Assembly: GCF_011751075.1 (NCBI RefSeq)
Contig: NZ_JAALLN010000006.1
Span: forward strand, 62,001-126,000
Length of the DNA stretch: 64,000 bases
Reading direction: 5' to 3'
Source: Flavobacterium poyangense
GTDB taxonomy: Bacteria > Bacteroidota > Bacteroidia > Flavobacteriales > Flavobacteriaceae
Position numbers and translations under genes: made by a program. How positions within the stretch are numbered: the first letter of the stretch is position 1; the number at the start of each line of letters is the position of its first letter. The notes under the pieces were generated by a model. It ran no database searches. It saw nothing but the letters and a program-made list of their open reading frames with translations, and had not been told where the DNA came from. This document shows positions 35,535 to 42,872 of this stretch, in pieces.

Positions 35535-35807
35535 ATGAATCTAAAAGTATTACAAGCTATAAATAATAAAGCGGAACTACAGAATTTATACATAAGTCAA
35601 ATGTCCTGCGAATGTATCCGCAAAGAAATAAACGCAATAATCAGAGAAACAAGAAAGTCTATTACTATGGGATCGATAATTCACGCTAAGCGAATATCTA
35701 CTATAGAATCAATAATTTTCATATCTAAACGTGGGACACCTGATGGTTATATACTATCGGAGAGATTGAAAAAAGCTGTAGATAACTACAAAGAAACCAA
35801 TTCGTAA
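35535..35807 (+). CDS. small unknown protein of the element
   Basis: 90 residues starting MNLKVLQAINNKAELQNLYI. Mostly helical and basic, with no motif I can name. The C-terminal RGTPDGYILSERLKKAV resembles the 34327 protein. Its leader, with ACCCAT..ATGGGTTCTAAAT and the start codon 23 bp after GGGTTC, is a near copy of the leader in front of the primase-like gene. Confidence 0.6.
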   Translation: MNLKVLQAINNKAELQNLYISQMSCECIRKEINAIIRETRKSITMGSIIHAKRISTIESIIFISKRGTPDGYILSERLKKAVDNYKETNS

Positions 35808-35815
35808 AAAGAAAA

Positions 35816-35843
35816 ACCCATTGCAATTCCCTTTGCAATGGGT
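35816..35843 (+). promoter_or_regulatory. perfect hairpin in the leader of the primase-like gene
   Basis: ACCCATTGCAA / TTGCAATGGGT is an 11-bp stem with a 6-nt loop and two TTGCAA sites. The ATG at 35838 lies inside the stem, so the real start is more likely 35862. Confidence 0.6.
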
Positions 35844-35861
35844 TCTAAAATATATAATGAT

Positions 35862-38693
35862 ATGATGTCAAATATTTTAACCAAAGATATAATTTTTAGC
35901 CATACTACGGCAGAAAATATTTATCTAAAATTTTTAAATCTCACAGAAACACCAAGAGGAAATATTTCGAGTCCTTTTTCAGAAGATAAAAATGCCTCGT
36001 TTAAACTTTACAAAAATGGAACTTTTAAGTGTAATAGTTCAGGAAAACAAGGGGATGCGTTCGAGTTCGTGGCCAACTTAAAACAACTGGATTGTAAAGT
36101 ACAATTTAATAAAGTTTTAAGTGTGATTGCGAAGGAAATGAATTTGCCGGTATCTGCTGAAACGAATAAAAAAAACGTTGCAATGAAAAATCAAATCGTT
36201 GCAAAGCAATTGCAAAGCTCTACCATAGAAGAAAAGCCTTTTGTACTTAATGTTGTTAATACTCAAATGAAAGAACGACATTTTGCTTTCTGGAATAATT
36301 TAGGCGTGCAAAAAGAACTTTTAGAGAAGTACAATATTAGAGCTGTTGAGAAATATAGTTTCTTTAGTAGCGCTAAGAATAAAGATTTCAATTTTACCAT
36401 AAAGGAAAATGTTTTGGCTTTCAGCTATGAAGTAAACGGAAATTTTGAAGTTTATGCTCCTGCCCAACCTGATAAGAAACAACCTAAAATATTTAGTAAT
36501 GGTTTACAGAATGGGGATATCTTCGGACTTGAACAATTAGAAGAGGAGAAAACAGAAAATCTAATTATCTGTGCAGGAAAAAAAGATACTATTGTAGCGG
36601 TTTCAAGAGGTTATAAAGCAGTCACATTTAGAAGTGAAACCCATAACCCGACAAGTGCTCAAATTAAGGCTTTGCAAAGCCTTTGCAAAAATTTGTTTAT
36701 CTGCTACGATAACGATAAAGGTGGCGAGACTGGGCGTAATGCAATTACTAGTAAATTCCCCCAAATTATACCGTTACAATTACCAAAAAAGGAAAGTATT
36801 AAAGGTTATGATCTGACTGATTATTTCCAAGAACACACGCCCGAAGATTTTCAAAAAATCATTGATTTAGCAATAAAAACCAAAAACGACATTCTTTGTT
36901 TACAGAAAAATAAAGAGTTGTATACTCAGTACGAATTACCTAAGGAGGTAAAAACGCCCATTAAAGAGCTTATCGATGATATAGAGAAATATAGAATGTT
37001 TATGGCAAACAATCAAATTTGGATAATGCAGGGGGACACAAAAAAATACTTTAAATCAGTCTCTAATTTTGTTGTAAAAATCATTCAGCATATGCAAGAC
37101 GAAAAGCTCCCTATGAAGCTTATTAAAATTAGGAATGTATACAAACAGGAGAAAATATTTGATGTCCTTTCCGATAAATTAAACACTCCGCAAAAATTTG
37201 ATGATATTGTTACCTCTCACGGGAATTATCTTTGGTCGGGAACTCCTAAGGATTTCCACCTTTTAAAAGCATTCTTATTTGACAAAATGGGAAACGGAAA
37301 GAAAATTGATTGTTTAGGGTGGCAAAAAGAGGATAATTTTTGGTTATGGAATAACAAAGTAAATCTTTGTGATGGTAATAAAATTGAAATTGACGAAAAC
37401 GGAATTTTTAAGCACAAAGAAACTTCGTACTATGTGCCGTCAGCAAACAAGGTTTATAAAGAAAATGTCTTTAAATATGAACCTCAAAAAAGAGTCTGTA
37501 TTAAGGCTTCAAATGTAACTATTGATACCTATTTGTCTAAGATGTTTGAGGTACATAGAAGTAATGCCATATCTGCAATACTTTTTACTGTAGCGAGTAT
37601 ATTTCAGGATATCGTAGTAGACGAGCTAAAAGCTTTTCCAATATTGTTTTTTCATGGTAAGGCTTCATCGGGAAAAGATCAACTAGCGAATTGTTGTCAA
37701 AGTTTTTTTGGCAAACCACAATCGGCAATTAATATCGAGGGCGGAGCATCTACATTAAAGGCTCACATTAGAGAATTTGCACAATTCGTTAATATAATTT
37801 GTCAATTTTCGGAGTATAAAAACGGAGATAAACAGCTCGACGGAATATTAAAAGGTATTTGGGATAGAAACGGTTATAAAAGAGGGACATTAGATAGTCA
37901 TGTTAGTACTGAAACAGTACCGATATTGTCTTCATTAATTTTAACGGGTAATCATTCTCCGGACGATGAAGCTTTGATAACTCGTTTGCTTTGGTTAGAT
38001 ATGAGTAAGAACACTTTTACGGAGGATGAAGTAAAAAAATACGATGAACTTGCAGATATGACCGAGAAAGGAATTAGTTCGTTTACGGATGATTTATTAA
38101 AAGAAAGGAGTCGATTTTTGACCGATTTTAAAACGAAATTCAGACTCTACAAAACTAGTATATCGGCAAAAATGCCAATTGGTTCACCAAGTCGATTCTC
38201 TACAAATTTTGCAATTTTGGGGGCTACTTACGACATTTTTAAAGACACTATTCTTTTTCCTTTTACCGCTGTTCAAATGATGGATCACTTTGTTAAAATT
38301 AGTGAATTCCAAATGAACAAAATTAGCTCTGCAAGTGCTTCGAATAAATGGTGGGATTGCTTTTTGGTTTGTATAAAAACCAATGGAGAGAACAAATTAG
38401 ATTATGACAGGGATATAAAAGTAGAGGGTAATATTTTATATTTTAATTTTTCGAATACTTACAATAAAATACAAAGACAATGGTATAATCAATACAAAGA
38501 AATGATACCGACTAAAGCAACGATGCAGGAAACAGTAAAAAAAGAAAATTCATTTATAGAAGTTAAAAGCAGCTATCGTTTTCGAACAGGGAGAGACGGT
38601 TCGGTAACTTCCGCTTTTGTTGTTGATTTTAGCAAATTGAGCAATTTTGATGAAATAAATGAAGCTGTTCATTTTATGAATACACTACCATAA
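35862..38693 (+). CDS. primase-helicase-like replication protein
   Basis: About 943 residues from ATG 35862. The first part resembles a CHC2 zinc-finger primase domain (SSPFSEDKNASF, TFKCNSSGKQGDAFEFV), but only one of the usual Cys ligands remains. A TOPRIM-like part follows (LIICAGKKDTIVAVSRGYKA, LFICYDNDKGGETGR with DxD), then from about 560 a P-loop ATPase with FFHGKASSGKDQL (Walker A) and SSLILTGNHSP. It should prime and open DNA at the element's origin. The missing zinc ligands and the Asp in place of Ser/Thr in Walker A are odd. Confidence 0.75.
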   Translation: MMSNILTKDIIFSHTTAENIYLKFLNLTETPRGNISSPFSEDKNASFKLYKNGTFKCNSSGKQGDAFEFVANLKQLDCKVQFNKVLSVIAKEMNLPVSAETNKKNVAMKNQIVAKQLQSSTIEEKPFVLNVVNTQMKERHFAFWNNLGVQKELLEKYNIRAVEKYSFFSSAKNKDFNFTIKENVLAFSYEVNGNFEVYAPAQPDKKQPKIFSNGLQNGDIFGLEQLEEEKTENLIICAGKKDTIVAVSRGYKAVTFRSETHNPTSAQIKALQSLCKNLFICYDNDKGGETGRNAITSKFPQIIPLQLPKKESIKGYDLTDYFQEHTPEDFQKIIDLAIKTKNDILCLQKNKELYTQYELPKEVKTPIKELIDDIEKYRMFMANNQIWIMQGDTKKYFKSVSNFVVKIIQHMQDEKLPMKLIKIRNVYKQEKIFDVLSDKLNTPQKFDDIVTSHGNYLWSGTPKDFHLLKAFLFDKMGNGKKIDCLGWQKEDNFWLWNNKVNLCDGNKIEIDENGIFKHKETSYYVPSANKVYKENVFKYEPQKRVCIKASNVTIDTYLSKMFEVHRSNAISAILFTVASIFQDIVVDELKAFPILFFHGKASSGKDQLANCCQSFFGKPQSAINIEGGASTLKAHIREFAQFVNIICQFSEYKNGDKQLDGILKGIWDRNGYKRGTLDSHVSTETVPILSSLILTGNHSPDDEALITRLLWLDMSKNTFTEDEVKKYDELADMTEKGISSFTDDLLKERSRFLTDFKTKFRLYKTSISAKMPIGSPSRFSTNFAILGATYDIFKDTILFPFTAVQMMDHFVKISEFQMNKISSASASNKWWDCFLVCIKTNGENKLDYDRDIKVEGNILYFNFSNTYNKIQRQWYNQYKEMIPTKATMQETVKKENSFIEVKSSYRFRTGRDGSVTSAFVVDFSKLSNFDEINEAVHFMNTLP

Positions 38694-38766
38694 ATTAAAA
38701 AAAACAGAAAAAATAAAAGCTTTTTTGTTTTTTGTCTATACTTTTTTGAAAATTTTGTTTTTCCCG

Positions 38767-38988
38767 ACCTACACAACCTACAAAAATATTTTTCATGTTA
38801 TTTATTTAGAAATCAAGCAATTGTGTTTTTAGATTATAATAAAAGGTGTAGTATTTATGTAGGTTTGTGTAGGTTTGTGTATTTTCAAAAAATCGAAAAC
38901 CTACACAAACCTACATGTTTTACCCCGTTTTTGAGTATAAGTAATTGATTTACAATATCTGTAGGTTGTGTAGGTTTGTAGGTTTTTG
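38767..38988. repeat. iteron array (GTAGGTTTGT units), candidate replication origin
   Basis: Nine or so TGTAGGTT units in four groups of alternating orientation: minus at 38767-38782, plus at 38858-38881, minus at 38897-38915, plus at 38960-38987. Facing groups form large palindromes, and the stretch is AT-rich. It starts 74 bp after the replication protein gene, the usual place of the origin in such elements. Confidence 0.7.
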
Positions 38989-39338
38989 ATTTTGCCAATT
39001 TAAGATTTTTAAAGATTTATTTTTTACTGTTAAAAATGTAGATTTTTATTGATTCCTGGAAAAGCAGCAGGGGCAAAGCTTCTTAAAATTAATCTACTTT
39101 TTTTTAAATAAAAATCTTCTTACAATTGCTTTGAAAGCCTAAAATGTATATTTTCGTCCTTTTTTTAAGAAAAAACTGTAATGTAATACCCTCTTCATTA
39201 CAGGAAATAGTACAGAAAACTATAGTGTTTATCAAATAACAGGTAGTATGAAGTAGTATTTAAAATTGAAAAATGGGAACTAACCAAATCCAATTCAGCC
39301 CTGCAAAATGCGAAATGAAATGGTAAATAAGCAAAAGA
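38989..39338. other. noncoding spacer of the element
   Basis: No gene seen. A hairpin CTGTAATG..CATTACAG at 39176-39203 precedes the cargo gene, and a TAnnTTTG box was not found. Confidence 0.4.
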
Positions 39339-40784
39339 ATGAAAATTAAAAATGCGATTAAAGCTGTTTTTATTTTTAGTATTGCTATGCTTACGGTCAA
39401 TTGCGAAACTGAAAAGTTAGCAATGGATGAATCAGCGCATCAAACTAAAACGATCTTATCAGCTAAAAAATGGTTTAAGGAGTATGAATCCAATGGTAAA
39501 AATTATGAATTAGTTCAAAATTTAAATTACGATTGGCAAGAAGCAAGCCTTACAGAATCGGAAGACGGTACACCGACTATTGTTGTGCCAGTTTTGGAAC
39601 TCAAAAAAGACGAGCGAGAATTTTGGGAACAAAAATTGTATATTTATAAATTAGATGATAACAAGTTTAAAGCTCTTGTGTTTGAAGCGTATTCTAATAA
39701 AAATGTGAAACCGGAGAGTCAAGTTGTAGACGGGGGAGATTTTACGGGTTATATGACGGTTTGGGATTTAAAAACGGGTCCGGTGAGAGCTGCTAAATTT
39801 GAAAATAACCATTTAGTTGAAGAGGGAGTTGCTGAATTTTCGATTGATAGAAATAAGACAGGTAAAGCTCCGCCTGATCCTCCATGTGTTTACGCTGATT
39901 TTGGTGATGGTGGCTGTGGCGGTTTAGGAGACGGTGAAAGTCCAATTCCGTTAAGACCGGTTATTGTAACGGGACCAAGTACAGGAACTCCAGTAATATA
40001 CAATCCACGTCCTCCTATACCAACACCGACGGGGGGCGGTACGACTCCGGGCGGTTATACAAACCCGGGGGGCGGTAGCAGCAATGGCGGAACACCTCCA
40101 CCTAATGCTACAAATCCGTGTAATCAACTCAAAGGGCTTACTGATGTTACTAAAACGGGAAACATGAAACCTTCTATCGATTGGTTAATAGGAAAAGTAA
40201 AGGCTGCCAAAAACGATAAGGAACATGCCATAGAAGTAGAAAGAAGAATTAATTATGATGCGACTTATAGGTATGACTACACTCAGATATCGTCACAAAA
40301 TGAGTTTTCGGCTCCAGTGACAACGGGTGAAAGATTTGTTGGTAGTGCACATTCACATCCGAAAAAAGGAGTTGCAATGTTTTCTTTTCAGGATGTACGA
40401 CTTTTAAGAGATACTTATGAACAAGCTGGTCCAGAGATAAAACAGGATACCTTTGTAATGGTAGTTGTTAAAGATAATTCAAACAAAGTACATGTTTATG
40501 CTATTAAAGTAAATGATTTTAACGCATTAAACACCAAAGTAAATGCAAAATGGAATGATCCTAAATATGCTAGATATAACACAGAAGAAGGAAGACTTGA
40601 TGAAATTCACAAGAAGCAGGCAGTTGATTATGACGAAAGTGGAGGAAAGTTGGAGAAGAGTTTTCTACAGCAATTTGATGCTTTCGGAATAACCCTTTAT
40701 GAAGCAGATGAATTGCTTACGAAATGGGATAAAATAGAGATTGATAAAACAACAAAAGATGCAACCGCAGTACCTTGCACATAA
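39339..40784 (+). CDS. cell-surface lipoprotein with C-terminal JAMM peptidase-like domain
   Basis: 481 residues. Lipobox region AMLTVNC (Cys22). The N-terminal region (about 30-170) begins AKKWFKEYESNGKNYELV, a module I recall from Bacteroidota surface lipoproteins. A Pro/Gly-rich linker (PRPPIPTPTGGGTTPGG) at about 210-265 leads to a C-terminal domain with H338-S-H340-P then S349-x-x-D352, the JAMM/JAB1 zinc peptidase pattern, with one extra residue in the HxH-S spacing. Cargo gene of the element. It may be a toxin, a processing protease or a phage-related factor. Confidence 0.7.
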   Translation: MKIKNAIKAVFIFSIAMLTVNCETEKLAMDESAHQTKTILSAKKWFKEYESNGKNYELVQNLNYDWQEASLTESEDGTPTIVVPVLELKKDEREFWEQKLYIYKLDDNKFKALVFEAYSNKNVKPESQVVDGGDFTGYMTVWDLKTGPVRAAKFENNHLVEEGVAEFSIDRNKTGKAPPDPPCVYADFGDGGCGGLGDGESPIPLRPVIVTGPSTGTPVIYNPRPPIPTPTGGGTTPGGYTNPGGGSSNGGTPPPNATNPCNQLKGLTDVTKTGNMKPSIDWLIGKVKAAKNDKEHAIEVERRINYDATYRYDYTQISSQNEFSAPVTTGERFVGSAHSHPKKGVAMFSFQDVRLLRDTYEQAGPEIKQDTFVMVVVKDNSNKVHVYAIKVNDFNALNTKVNAKWNDPKYARYNTEEGRLDEIHKKQAVDYDESGGKLEKSFLQQFDAFGITLYEADELLTKWDKIEIDKTTKDATAVPCT

Positions 40785-40794
40785 ACAACAAATA

Positions 40795-41394
40795 ATGATG
40801 AAAAACTATATTAATTTTGCAGTATTCTTTATTCTTTTAAACAGCTGCGTGGCCCAAAGTCCAGTACTTGATATTAAAGATAACTCATTTTCTAAAGGAA
40901 GTATTAGTGGTGCTTATTATAAAGACACTAAAAATGTATTAAGTGGGTATGACGGCACTTATTTATATACCAATGGTAATACGTCATTTAAAATAAAACT
41001 GCAAAAAAATGTCATGGTCAACAATGGTTATTATTATGAAGATTTGATAGTAGGAGAATACCAATTAATTGAAAACGGAGTTGAAAAAGTCAATACATTA
41101 CATAAATTAACGTCAACAAGTTTCAATAACAATATAAGTGGCGCATTGGTGTTAACGGGTACTAAATGGGGCTGTGACGATTGTAGAGTTGATGAAAAGC
41201 GATTAAGACTTGGTTTTATCGAAGCGACATCTCCCCATATAGGAGAAATTGAAATTAGAAAGACAACCGTAGGAGGTAAAGAAGCTATTCTAGTAAATCT
41301 TTGGTATACAGGGCCTATTATTGTTAAAGAAGGCGCTCCAAAGCCAAAGGATGGGGTTGTTAGGGCAGGTGAATATATTATGATAAAACAGTAA
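40795..41394 (+). CDS. exported protein resembling DUF6705 family
   Basis: About 199 residues, start at ATG 40795 or 40798, 11 bp after the JAMM gene. Signal region NFAVFFILLNSCVAQ; it may be a lipoprotein (LNSC) or cut at VAQ. The body has SGAYYKDTKNVLSGYDGTYLYTNG and YEDLIVGEYQLIENG, a beta-rich pattern similar to small Bacteroidota proteins of DUF6705. Tight spacing to the JAMM gene suggests a partner, for example an immunity or substrate protein. Function not known. Confidence 0.6.
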   Translation: MMKNYINFAVFFILLNSCVAQSPVLDIKDNSFSKGSISGAYYKDTKNVLSGYDGTYLYTNGNTSFKIKLQKNVMVNNGYYYEDLIVGEYQLIENGVEKVNTLHKLTSTSFNNNISGALVLTGTKWGCDDCRVDEKRLRLGFIEATSPHIGEIEIRKTTVGGKEAILVNLWYTGPIIVKEGAPKPKDGVVRAGEYIMIKQ

Positions 41395-41407
41395 AAATGA
41401 AGTAATA

Positions 41408-41441
41408 AAAAATCCTCAAATTGAAATATTTGGGGATTTTT
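41408..41441 (+). terminator. terminator-like hairpin
   Basis: AAATCCTCAAA and TTTGGGGATTTT pair with one mismatch, followed by T residues, after the 40795 gene. Confidence 0.6.
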
Positions 41442-41460
41442 GTTAAAACAGATCGTCAGA

Positions 41461-42597
41461 ATGAAAAGAAAGATAATGTACTCCTTTTTATTGTTGTCTC
41501 TTGTGTCTATCAATGCAAAATCACAAATTTTGAAGGATAGTCTATATGGCAATGTAAAAAGGTTAAGTGAAAAAGTGATTTTTTTAACTAAAAAAGAAAA
41601 TCCGCAATTAATGTACTATCAAGATTATGGACATTCCGGTTTTATGGGACCTCAATCAACTATTTCTAAGTTTCGTGACTTTTGGTATACCTCACCATGG
41701 TGTTATTACTTAAATTACGTACGGGATTTCGATAAAAAAAGAAGAGTTGTAAAAGACATGTGGTTTGGTAAAAAGAATAATTTTATGAATGCTTATAGAT
41801 ATACCTATGATAAAGAAGAGAGGTTAATAAGTGTAGTCGACTCGACTGAATATTCAAAAGGAACAGAGAATCATTATTATACAGATAACGGTGAAGAAAA
41901 TATCATTAAAGAATATTTAAGTTATAACTTGTTTTCTCATACTTATAAAAAATATAAACACGGGAAAATTATATTTTTAAAAAAATATAATAAGCATGGA
42001 GTAGTTGATGAATGTGGGTATCATTATTCTGAAAATGGTAAACTAGAATATAGTGTACGTAAAAATTCCAATAATTGGAGACACGAAGATGAAAAAAACT
42101 TTTCCTATGGGCTTGCAGATTCTACAGCAAGAACTTATAAGAATTTAATCAATGTATATGACAATAAAAATAGACTTATAAAGCGACAAATGTTCAGTTT
42201 AGAGGATGAAGAAAAAAGTCAAAATCCGGTCTTAACAAATGAAAAGATATATAAATATAAAAACGATAGCATTGTTGCTACTATCGAGTATTTTCAAGGA
42301 GGAGGATCTCTCAGCTATTTACACCTTAAAAGAGATAAGTTTGATAGAATAGTCGAAAGATATTGTTGCGGTAAAGAAATTTCTCAAGCAACGATAGTTG
42401 AGAAATACCGTTACAAAGACAATAAAATATCAATTCTGGATTATGCAGAGGAATCGCTTAACGATAAAGGGAAAATGGATAAATATCATGTTGTCTTCAC
42501 CTATAAATTTGACAATCAAAATAACTGGATTGAAATAATTAAAAATGTAAATGGAGAGAATTTGTATAAATGGATTAGAGAAATTGAGTATTATTAA
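41461..42597 (+). CDS. exported protein with YD-like beta-hairpin repeats
   Basis: 378 residues from ATG 41461. Signal peptide (YSFLLLSLVSINAKSQ), then repeated Y.YD...RL / Y.Y.DNGK units: RYTYDKEERLISVVD, YYTDNGEENIIKEY, YHYSENGKLEYSV, NVYDNKNRLIKRQ, YRYKDNKISILDY, FTYKFDNQNNWIEI. These resemble YD/RHS-like or MORN-like beta-hairpin units. It is the third cargo gene and has the right arm repeat just after its stop. Function unknown. Confidence 0.65.
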   Translation: MKRKIMYSFLLLSLVSINAKSQILKDSLYGNVKRLSEKVIFLTKKENPQLMYYQDYGHSGFMGPQSTISKFRDFWYTSPWCYYLNYVRDFDKKRRVVKDMWFGKKNNFMNAYRYTYDKEERLISVVDSTEYSKGTENHYYTDNGEENIIKEYLSYNLFSHTYKKYKHGKIIFLKKYNKHGVVDECGYHYSENGKLEYSVRKNSNNWRHEDEKNFSYGLADSTARTYKNLINVYDNKNRLIKRQMFSLEDEEKSQNPVLTNEKIYKYKNDSIVATIEYFQGGGSLSYLHLKRDKFDRIVERYCCGKEISQATIVEKYRYKDNKISILDYAEESLNDKGKMDKYHVVFTYKFDNQNNWIEIIKNVNGENLYKWIREIEYY

Positions 42598-42600
42598 AAA

Positions 42601-42627
42601 ATATTTTCGGCAAATTTTCGGCAAAAA
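42601..42627. repeat. right arm-type repeat of the element
   Basis: ATATTTTCGGCAAATTTTCG followed by GCAAAAA, matching 32982-33008. It lies 53 bp inside attR, compared with 135 bp inside attL for the left copy. Confidence 0.6.
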
Positions 42628-42636
42628 AGAAAACAA

Positions 42637-42668
42637 AAAACCCTTAAAATATTGATTTTAAGGGTTTT
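42637..42668 (-). terminator. element-supplied terminator beside tRNA-Leu
   Basis: AAAACCCTTAAAAT / ATTTTAAGGGTTTT is a perfect 14-bp stem with a T-run on the minus strand. It now terminates tRNA-Leu transcripts 13 bp past attR and can end plus-strand cargo transcription. Confidence 0.7.
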
Positions 42669-42680
42669 GCTTGTTTATTA

Positions 42681-42694
42681 AGTGCGGATAATAG
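42681..42694. other. attR (3' end of tRNA-Leu)
   Basis: AGTGCGGATAATAG, overlapping tRNA-Leu by 12 bp. Confidence 0.85.
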
Positions 42695-42764
42695 GACTCG
42701 AACCTACACGCCTTGCGGCACCAGATCCTAAGTCTGGCATGTCTACCAATTTCACCATATCCGC
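42683..42764 (-). tRNA. tRNA-Leu (anticodon UAG)
   Basis: 82 nt on the minus strand. Acceptor GCGGATA pairs with TATCCGC; anticodon loop CTTAGGA gives TAG; the long variable arm (GTGCCGCAAGGCGT) is that of class II tRNA; T-loop GTTCGAGTC. CCA is not encoded. It is intact and is the attachment site of the element. Confidence 0.95.
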
Positions 42765-42872
42765 TCAATTGTGGGTGCAAAGATAGACATAACTTTGAAT
42801 ATTCAAAGCATTTTATCAAAAAAAAATGAATATTTTTTTTCGTATTTTTGAATTTCTATAAAAATCAATTAA

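Larger units (their letters stand above)
35464..36688. repeat. phased TTGCAA palindromes (ten copies in four clusters)
   Basis: TTGCAA starts at 35464, 35475, 35497; 35821, 35833; 36178, 36199, 36210; 36672, 36683, with another at 35140. Spacings within clusters are 11, 22, 12, 21, 11 and 11 bp, close to multiples of the helical repeat. About half lie inside the primase-like gene. Likely binding sites for an element-encoded protein; the protein is unknown. Confidence 0.6.
32833..42694 (+). mobile_element. tRNA-Leu-integrated element of about 9.85 kb, satellite-like
   Basis: Bounded by the 14-bp direct repeat AGTGCGGATAATAG (32833-32846 and 42681-42694), the right copy being the 3' end of tRNA-Leu. 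All genes read rightward: integrase (33036), small protein (34327), HTH (34709), small proteins (35184, 35535), primase-helicase-like protein (35862), iteron array (38767-38988), then three exported cargo proteins to 42597. There are no relaxase, type IV secretion, capsid or terminase genes. The order int, HTH, replication protein, iterons, cargo is like phage-inducible islands; assignment as such is inference. Confidence 0.85.

Noticed and set aside
35838..35861. ATG at 35838 as the primase-like gene start
   Set aside because: It lies in the stem of a leader hairpin; by comparison with the leader of the 35535 gene the start should be at 35862.
32833..42694. Integrative and conjugative element or intact prophage
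   Set aside because: No relaxase, coupling protein, type IV secretion, capsid, tail or terminase genes are present in the 9.85 kb.
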